Shown here: positions 6,925 through 11,509 of the stretch, one piece after another
Layout: each line of letters starts with the position of its first letter
How positions within the stretch are numbered: position 1 is the stretch's first letter
NCBI GenBank assembly: GCA_020720565.1
Contig: DYOK01000079.1
Location: 1 to 11,509, forward strand
Direction: 5' to 3'
DNA length: 11,509 nucleotides
Source: Acetofilamentum sp.
GTDB lineage: Bacteria; Bacteroidota; Bacteroidia; Bacteroidales; JAFGXI01
Program-made: the position numbers and the translations under genes
Notes under the pieces: generated by a model
Told to the model about the DNA's origin: nothing
Seen by the model: the letters and a program-made list of their open reading frames with translations, nothing else
Databases searched by the model: none

Positions 6925-7170
6925 ATGAATAGAACAGAAGTCGTAGAAATAGTCAACCAGTTTTTAATCGAAGAATTTGAGATCGATCCCGCAGTTATTT
7001 CGGAAGATGCCCAATTTATAGACGATTTAGATATTGATAGCCTCGATTTTGTCGACATTGTTGTAATTGTCGAAAAGCACTTTAAATTTAAACTCACAGC
7101 AGAAGACTTATCGAAAATGCCCGATTTAAGGAGGTTCTACGATTTTATCACTGCAAAAGTCAACGCATAG
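6925..7170 (+). CDS. acyl carrier protein
   Basis: This acidic 81-residue acyl carrier protein carries the 4'-phosphopantetheine arm on S39 of the DIDSLDFVD motif (36-44). The predicted four-helix layout is normal: helix I at about 3-17, the acidic recognition helix II from S39 to about residue 52, and a short C-terminal helix near 69-78. It would hold the growing aryl-polyene chain for the ketosynthase and reductase encoded just upstream. Its place between a ketosynthase and an acyltransferase marks it as a dedicated carrier rather than the housekeeping AcpP, which is normally linked to fabF. The start codon lies five bases after the ketosynthase stop, and the next gene starts three bases after its own stop, so translation is likely coupled. 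Confidence 0.93.
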   Translation: MNRTEVVEIVNQFLIEEFEIDPAVISEDAQFIDDLDIDSLDFVDIVVIVEKHFKFKLTAEDLSKMPDLRRFYDFITAKVNA

Positions 7171-7173
7171 TCC

Positions 7174-8073
7174 ATGTCGTCGTGGCAAGGCAAATCTTCG
7201 GGAAACGTACTTGGCTACAAAATTTTTGTTTATATTCTTAAACACCTAGGCATCGCTTGGGGTTATTCGGTTCTCTATTTTGTAGCATTTTATTTTTGGA
7301 TATTCAAACCCAAAACGTTTGCTTCGTCATATTTTTATTTCCGAAAGATTCAGAAGTTTTCGGCCGCAAAAGCTTTTTTTTCGGTCTATAGACAATACTT
7401 ACTTCTTGGGAAGATTCTTATCGACAAAACAGCTATTTTGTCAGGCTTACAAGCCAAATTTACCATCGATCACGATGGAGCAGACCATATCGATACCATT
7501 GTTAAAGGCGGTAGAGGCGGAATGCTAATCAGTTCGCATATGGGCAATTGGGAAACGGCAGGCCAACTGCTCGAACGTATCAATTACACTTTTAACATTG
7601 TGATGGTCGATGCCGAGCACGAAAAAATAAAAGCTTATCTCGGACAAGTAATGACCAAACGTAACTTTAATATAATTCCTATTAAAGACGATATGAGCCA
7701 TGTTTTTTTGATAAAAGAAGCACTTAACCGGAACGAGTTAATTGTAATGCATGGCGACCGTTTTGTCGACAAACAATCTGCGGTCGAATTGTCGTTTATG
7801 GGATACAAAGCATGGTTCCCTTCGGGTCCTTTTTTTATAGCCACCAAATTTGATATACCTGTTAGTTTTGCATTTGCATTTAAAGAAACCAATCGACATT
7901 ATCATTTTTACGCCAGTGAGCCCGTTCAATACAAACTGCTTCGTGGGTCCAGCGTAACCCCTAATGCGACTCAAATATTAATGCACGACTATCTAGAGTC
8001 GCTCGAAAAAATGGTTCGAAGATATCCACACCAATGGTTTAATTTTTATAACTTTTGGAATAAAAAATCGTAA
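7174..8073 (+). CDS. LpxL/HtrB-like acyltransferase of the pigment operon
   Basis: This 299-residue protein is a diverged LpxL/HtrB-type acyltransferase. The catalytic HX4E motif is H122-MGNW-E127 within SSHMGNWE, and a GDR motif follows at 194-196. A hydrophobic N-terminal region (about 14-45) probably anchors it to the inner membrane. The C-terminal end has HQWFNFYNFW (286-295), the position where lipid A acyltransferases carry a similar aromatic-rich stretch. It directly follows the ACP gene (three-base gap) and ends the operon. Such enzymes are common in aryl polyene and flexirubin clusters. The likely job is to move the finished polyene acyl group from ACP to a lipid or dialkylresorcinol acceptor. 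The acceptor is not shown by the sequence. A lipid A role is less likely given the operon and the separate LpxL-type gene at 105. Confidence 0.85.
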   Translation: MSSWQGKSSGNVLGYKIFVYILKHLGIAWGYSVLYFVAFYFWIFKPKTFASSYFYFRKIQKFSAAKAFFSVYRQYLLLGKILIDKTAILSGLQAKFTIDHDGADHIDTIVKGGRGGMLISSHMGNWETAGQLLERINYTFNIVMVDAEHEKIKAYLGQVMTKRNFNIIPIKDDMSHVFLIKEALNRNELIVMHGDRFVDKQSAVELSFMGYKAWFPSGPFFIATKFDIPVSFAFAFKETNRHYHFYASEPVQYKLLRGSSVTPNATQILMHDYLESLEKMVRRYPHQWFNFYNFWNKKS

Positions 8074-8384
8074 GTTTTGAAAAATTTACTAGCAATTTCG
8101 AATTGACCGAGTCGAAGAGCTGGTGTAGAATATTTACATTTTCGTTCGGGTTAAGACCCGCAAATTGAAAATTTCAAACTAAATTCGCAAATCAAAAATC
8201 AAATTTAATAAAATACTTTTTTTGATAGTTGATTAAAATTCAGATTCTAAACACCACTAATATTAAAATAATATAAGCAATTCGAAAAAATATTACCTTG
8301 TATTTCGTTGTATCAACTTAATTAACAGATAATTATAAAATTAATCAATAAGTCAACAACCTAACAAATATCTAATTATTGAAT
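8074..8384 (+). other. gene-free 311-base stretch between the acyltransferase and methyltransferase genes
   Basis: No coding region is supported here. It is strongly AT-rich, especially after 8200. It holds a perfect five-pair hairpin with a tetraloop, CGGGT-TAAG-ACCCG (8147-8160), which no T run follows, and the inverted repeat TTGAAA-A-TTTCAA (8165-8177). No convincing TAnnTTTG lies at the usual 20-30 bases before the methyltransferase start; weaker 7/8 matches occur at 8135 and 8214. The stretch probably contains the end of the upstream operon plus a long leader or regulatory region for the methyltransferase-darA pair. That last point is inference. Confidence 0.5.
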
Positions 8385-9470
8385 ATGTCACGCAATTACG
8401 GAAACGACCAAAAACACGCTTTAGACGCCAAGCGAGATGCACAAAAAATTGCATGGGCGCCCATTATGTTTCAAGCTGCACGAGCACTTAGAGACCTCGG
8501 CATTTTGAACTTATTGCTCAAACATAAAGAAGGAATGTTGATTTCTGAAATTGCCCATGCATTAAAACTGTCGGAGTATGGTGTTACCGTATTACTCGAG
8601 GCCGGTTTGAGTTTGGAATTGGTTTATCAAGAGCACGATAAATTCCATTTAACCAAAACAGGTTATTTTATGGAGCGTGACCCCTTGACCCGCGCCAACA
8701 TGGATTTTACACAAGATGTCAACTACGAGGCGTTTATGTATCTTCAAGAATCGATAAAAGAAGGCAAACCAGTTGGTTTGCATAAGGTTTTTGGGAACAA
8801 ATGGGAAACGGTTTACGAAGCACTGGCCGAGATGCCTGAGCAATTCCGTGGCAGTTGGTTTGGTTTCGACCATTTTTATTCCGACAATGCTTTCCCCGAT
8901 TTACTCGATATTGTTTTTGAACATAAGCCAGCAAAAATGCTCGATGTAGGTGGCAATACCGGCAAATGGTCATTGCAATGCGTAGCCCACGACCCCGATG
9001 TAGAGATGACCATTCTCGACCATCCTGGTCAGTTAAAAGAAGCTTTTGAGAATGCCAAAAGAGCAGGTTACAGCGAGCGAGTGAAAGGTCATGCCATCGA
9101 TTTGCTAAAGCACGAAATTCCTTTCCCAAAAGGTTTTGATGCCGTTTGGATGAGCCAATTTCTCGATTGTTTTGGCGAAGAGGATATATTAGGATTACTT
9201 CGCCGTGGCAAAGAAGCACTCACCAAAGAAGGCCGATTTTATATTCTCGAAACCTATTGGGACGATCAAAAATACGAAGCCTCTACATACAGCTTGCATG
9301 CTACATCGCTCTACTTTACTTGTGTGGCAAATGGCAACAGCCGAATGTACCATTCCGACGATCTGCGTGCTTTAATCGAAAAAGCAGGCTTACAAATTAT
9401 AGAAACCCATCAAAATGTGGGTATCAGCCATACTTTGTTTGTGTGTGGACATAAATTTGTGAAAATTTAA
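8385..9470 (+). CDS. SAM-dependent methyltransferase with N-terminal winged-helix dimerisation domain
   Basis: This 361-residue class I methyltransferase has the two-domain layout of the small-molecule O-methyltransferase family. An N-terminal helical, winged-helix-like dimerisation domain covers about residues 20-95, with the ISEIAHALKLSEYGVTVLLE segment (53-72) as the helix-turn-helix. A C-terminal Rossmann domain has SAM motif I LDVGGNTG at 186-193, an acidic residue after the second strand (D212 in ILDHPG), and D251 and W255 in the following strand region. It is probably a C- or O-methyltransferase acting on the aryl head group or the resorcinol of the pigment. The substrate cannot be read from sequence. 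The start is the ATG at 8385; a TTG two codons earlier (8379) is possible but less likely. Its stop comes only 4-10 bases before the DarA-like gene, so the pair is almost certainly co-transcribed. Confidence 0.85.
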   Translation: MSRNYGNDQKHALDAKRDAQKIAWAPIMFQAARALRDLGILNLLLKHKEGMLISEIAHALKLSEYGVTVLLEAGLSLELVYQEHDKFHLTKTGYFMERDPLTRANMDFTQDVNYEAFMYLQESIKEGKPVGLHKVFGNKWETVYEALAEMPEQFRGSWFGFDHFYSDNAFPDLLDIVFEHKPAKMLDVGGNTGKWSLQCVAHDPDVEMTILDHPGQLKEAFENAKRAGYSERVKGHAIDLLKHEIPFPKGFDAVWMSQFLDCFGEEDILGLLRRGKEALTKEGRFYILETYWDDQKYEASTYSLHATSLYFTCVANGNSRMYHSDDLRALIEKAGLQIIETHQNVGISHTLFVCGHKFVKI

Positions 9471-9480
9471 TCGATTGGTT

Positions 9481-10392
9481 TTGAAAAAGCACGTTCTGGT
9501 TCTGGTTTATTCGCAAACAGGCCAACTCAAGCAAATGGCCAATAACTTGGCAAAACCATGGCTCGAACAAACCGATTTTGAGGTCGATTTTTACGAATAC
9601 CAGCCCCAAAACGATTATCCTTTTCCGTGGTCGTCCGATGCTTTTTTTGATGCATTTCCCGAATCACGTTTGGGAATCACATGTCCAATGAAAGCGTTTG
9701 AGCCCCCACATCAAAACTACGACCTTGTGGTATTGGCCTATCAAGTTTGGTATTTGTCGCCCTCAATTCCTGTTTGGAGCCTGCTGAACGATCGGGCATT
9801 CAAAAGCTTTATCCAAAACAAAACGGTCGTTACATTGCTGGGTGTTCGCAATATGTGGGTACAAGCGCATTATCAAGTTCAAAAACAATTACGTCAATCT
9901 GGAGCTATGCATGTGGGCCAAATTGTAATGACCGATCCTGCACCCAACTTGGTGAGCGTATATACGGTTATTCTTTGGCTAATAGGAGGTAAGCAAGGTC
10001 CAAATGGGATTTGGCCACGTTCAGGCGTTCCTGAGCAAAGAATTGCAGAACTGCCTAAATTGGGTGGGCTGATTCAAGAGGCTTTGATACAGAATCAATT
10101 CGATGCGTTGCAATCAAGAATAGTCGAAAATAAAGGGGTTGATATCAGTTTTGTCCTAAAAACCATCGAATTTAATGGGTACAGAATTTTTGGTGTGTGG
10201 GCAAAGCTTATTCGTAAAATTGGACAAGCTGGAGATAAACGTCGTCTATGGGCCATACATGTTTTTAAATATTACCTTTTGGTGATGATTTACATTATTG
10301 CACCAATCCCATCGGTACTATTTTGGCTCATTGGTAAGATTTTTTATTTCCCGTTAAAAGCACACCTAAAAAGCATACAATTGTTAAAATAA
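9481..10392 (+). CDS. darA: DarA-like flavoprotein (dialkylresorcinol-forming aromatase)
   Basis: This protein of about 303 residues matches the Bacteroidota DarA family, flavodoxin-like enzymes often labelled dialkylresorcinol condensing enzyme. In the DarA/DarB pathway DarB makes a cyclohexanedione, which DarA oxidises to the aromatic resorcinol. The FMN phosphate-loop motif is YSQTGQL at 10-16 after a VLVLV strand. Further conserved-looking segments are AYQVWYLSPSIPVWS (86-100) and GVRNMW near 121. The C-terminus has a hydrophobic helix (about 264-292), suggesting membrane attachment. There is no ATG start. TTG at 9481 gives the family-typical MKK opening, TTG at 9475 adds two residues, and an upstream stop at 9460 excludes anything longer. 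The first ATG would delete the FMN motif. DarB is not in the window, which is unusual because the two genes are often adjacent. Assignment is from recalled family similarity. Confidence 0.8.
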   Translation: MKKHVLVLVYSQTGQLKQMANNLAKPWLEQTDFEVDFYEYQPQNDYPFPWSSDAFFDAFPESRLGITCPMKAFEPPHQNYDLVVLAYQVWYLSPSIPVWSLLNDRAFKSFIQNKTVVTLLGVRNMWVQAHYQVQKQLRQSGAMHVGQIVMTDPAPNLVSVYTVILWLIGGKQGPNGIWPRSGVPEQRIAELPKLGGLIQEALIQNQFDALQSRIVENKGVDISFVLKTIEFNGYRIFGVWAKLIRKIGQAGDKRRLWAIHVFKYYLLVMIYIIAPIPSVLFWLIGKIFYFPLKAHLKSIQLLK

Positions 10393-10397
10393 TCATC

Positions 10398-10447
10398 TTT
10401 TTGCGTGCCGATTTACACTTTTCTATCAACTCTAAAGCATGCAAAAA
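10398..10447. repeat. inverted repeat after the DarA-like gene
   Basis: TTTTTGCGTGC (10398-10408) pairs with GCATGCAAAAA (10437-10447): eleven pairs including one G-T, around a 28-base loop. The T tract is on the 5' arm and the A tract on the 3' arm. This is the wrong way round for a rho-independent terminator on either strand, so its role is unclear, although it could still stabilise the 3' end of the transcript. Confidence 0.45.
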
Positions 10448-10562
10448 CATAAATATATTCATACAAGAAAACTGTTGACGGAATTTAACTACTAATAAAT
10501 CAGGCAACTAATTATAAAATTGGCACTTATAATAAAGTATTTTTTCTAATCAGAATATTTGC

Positions 10563-10570
10563 TTTCTTTG
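10563..10570 (+). promoter_or_regulatory. tentative -7 element for plsY
   Basis: TTTCTTTG at 10563-10570 matches TAnnTTTG except for the A and lies 22 bases before the plsY ATG. An alternative, AATATTTG at 10554-10561, also matches seven of eight. No exact match was found. A short TGTAG/CTACA inverted repeat (10569-10586) lies in the leader. Confidence 0.3.
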
Positions 10571-10592
10571 TAGGTCTAATTCTACAAAACTT

Positions 10593-11267
10593 ATGTCTAT
10601 ATCCATTATCATAGGCGGAATTGTTGTTGCATATCTTTTAGGTTCTATACCCACAGCGGTATGGGTAGGTAAGCTATTTTATAGAATTGATGTAAGAGAA
10701 CATGGTAGTGGCAATGCAGGAGCAACCAATACCTTTAGGGTTCTTGGCGTTAAAGCGGGTATTCCAGTGCTTTTGTTTGATATTATAAAAGGTTGGTTGG
10801 CTGTACAAGTGTCTTTTTGTGTTCAACCGTATTTGTTACTATCTAACGACGATTATATCAGCTTTCAGTTGGCATTAGGTATTGCTTCGCTTTTAGGCCA
10901 TATTTTTCCAATTTATGTTGGATTCAGAGGCGGTAAAGGTGTGGCTACTTTGTTAGGATTGGTAATTGCCGTACATCCTTGGTCGGCATTGGTGGCCATT
11001 ATAATTTTTCTAATCTCTTTGTTTTCGACCAAATATGTGTCGTTGAGCTCAATGATTGCGGGGCTTTCGTTCCCAGTGTTAATCATTGTGGTATTCGAAA
11101 CGACTACCATTTCCTTAGTCATTTTTTCGATGGTCATTGCGGTGCTCTTGTTATTTACACACCAAAAAAATATCGAACGTTTGCTGGCTCGCGAAGAGTC
11201 GAAAGCCAAACTAAAAGTACGACTTCGAAAAAGCACCCGCCCCGATGCAATGGAGCTAGACTCCTAA
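10593..11267 (+). CDS. plsY: acyl-phosphate:glycerol-3-phosphate acyltransferase PlsY
   Basis: PlsY is the inner-membrane enzyme that transfers an acyl group from acyl-phosphate (made by PlsX) to the 1-position of glycerol-3-phosphate, the first step of phospholipid synthesis. The 224-residue length is normal. The three conserved cytoplasmic motifs are visible: the GSIP start (17-20) and HGSGNAGATNTFRVLG (36-51); the glycine-rich GFRGGKGVAT (109-118); and the late THQKNIERLL stretch (189-198). About five hydrophobic segments separate them. The C-terminal tail is basic and cytoplasmic by inference. It is on the same strand as the pigment genes but 200 bases away, and is a housekeeping gene marking the right edge of the locus. 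Confidence 0.96.
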   Translation: MSISIIIGGIVVAYLLGSIPTAVWVGKLFYRIDVREHGSGNAGATNTFRVLGVKAGIPVLLFDIIKGWLAVQVSFCVQPYLLLSNDDYISFQLALGIASLLGHIFPIYVGFRGGKGVATLLGLVIAVHPWSALVAIIIFLISLFSTKYVSLSSMIAGLSFPVLIIVVFETTTISLVIFSMVIAVLLLFTHQKNIERLLAREESKAKLKVRLRKSTRPDAMELDS

Positions 11268-11509
11268 ATTGGTGTATCTCATACATCTTTGAGCAGTTCA
11301 TCCAAAATGCCTTACTAAGTACACTTTACATAAATTTAATAGGGTCTTTTAAAATATGCTATCCTAACAGTGTTATCAACTGAGTCTTTTTTTGAGGCTC
11401 TTGTCAAATTTCTTTTAAAAGTCCTATACCATTTTTCAATAGTTCGTTAATGTTTTTCAACTATTTAATAATCAGAACTTTTCAAAAATTCTAAATTTTT
11501 GATTTTGGC
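11268..11509. repeat. gene-free tail with a long imperfect inverted repeat
   Basis: No coding region is supported in these 242 bases. ATAGG-GT-CTTTTAAAA (11339-11354) is mirrored by TTTTAAAAG-T-CCTAT (11413-11427), giving 14 base pairs with a small internal loop and a 58-base centre. The centre itself contains the palindrome TAACA-G-TGTTA (11365-11375). No transposase or target-site duplication was recognised, and no clean terminator follows plsY. Confidence 0.4.

Noticed and set aside
4971..8073. Reading the operon as the primary fatty acid synthesis operon
   Set aside because: fabD, fabH, plsX and fabF are absent. The ketosynthase has a non-standard segment after its histidine, and an LpxL-like acyltransferase closes the operon.
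8147..8160. Hairpin taken as a terminator of the acyltransferase operon
   Set aside because: No T run follows on either strand, and the sequence after it is A-rich.
8734..9219. Open frame of 161 codons on the minus strand
   Set aside because: It lies wholly inside the methyltransferase gene, whose SAM motif and domain order are clear. The antisense product resembles nothing and has unbalanced composition.
10398..10447. Inverted repeat taken as a bidirectional terminator
   Set aside because: A bidirectional terminator needs A residues before and T residues after the stem. Here the order is reversed.
1..11509. Mobile element, phage, tRNA/rRNA or defence genes
   Set aside because: No transposase, integrase, nuclease or helicase signature, cloverleaf or conserved rRNA segment was recognised on either strand.

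Overview
The window reads as chromosomal DNA of a member of the Bacteroidota. All recognisable genes lie on the + strand. The base composition is moderately AT-rich (about 40% GC by eye). Shine-Dalgarno sites are essentially absent. Several genes have the Bacteroidota-type -7 element TAnnTTTG 20-30 bases before the start codon: exact matches at 74, 2733, 3259 and 4939, and a 7/8 match at 2225. Protein similarities fit the same phylum: a Flavobacterium-type tyrosine ammonia-lyase and a DarA-type flavoprotein. The order or genus cannot be fixed from the sequence alone.

Layout. (1) 1-2160: an LpxL/HtrB-type acyltransferase followed by an eight-helix membrane protein of the YbhN/lysyl-PG-synthase transmembrane family, both envelope or lipid genes. 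(2) 2190-3160: gcvH (lipoyl carrier of the glycine cleavage system) with a clear intrinsic terminator, then a small NifX/NifB-C-type protein with a striking histidine-rich insert. (3) 3220-10450: a compact aryl-polyene/flexirubin-type pigment locus in three blocks. These are a tyrosine ammonia-lyase with its own promoter; a tight four-gene operon fabG-type reductase / FabB-type ketosynthase / acyl carrier protein / LpxL-like acyltransferase (gaps of 3-5 bases); and, after a 311-base gene-free stretch, a methyltransferase followed by a DarA-like flavoprotein. (4) 10451-11509: plsY, glycerol-3-phosphate acyltransferase, and a 242-base gene-free tail with inverted repeats.

Inferred joint function. 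The ammonia-lyase would make p-coumarate from tyrosine. The ketosynthase, ketoreductase and carrier protein would extend an aryl starter into a polyene chain. The acyltransferase would move the finished acyl chain onto a lipid or a dialkylresorcinol. The methyltransferase would decorate the product or an intermediate, and the DarA-like flavoprotein would aromatise a cyclohexanedione to a resorcinol. The set is incomplete: I see no aryl-ACP/CoA ligase, dehydratase, chain-length factor, DarB-type ketosynthase or exporter. Ordinary genes flank both sides, so the missing activities must be encoded elsewhere or the product is not a standard flexirubin. This split, minimal arrangement is the most interesting aspect of the window. 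No tRNA, rRNA, insertion sequence, phage gene or CRISPR array was seen.
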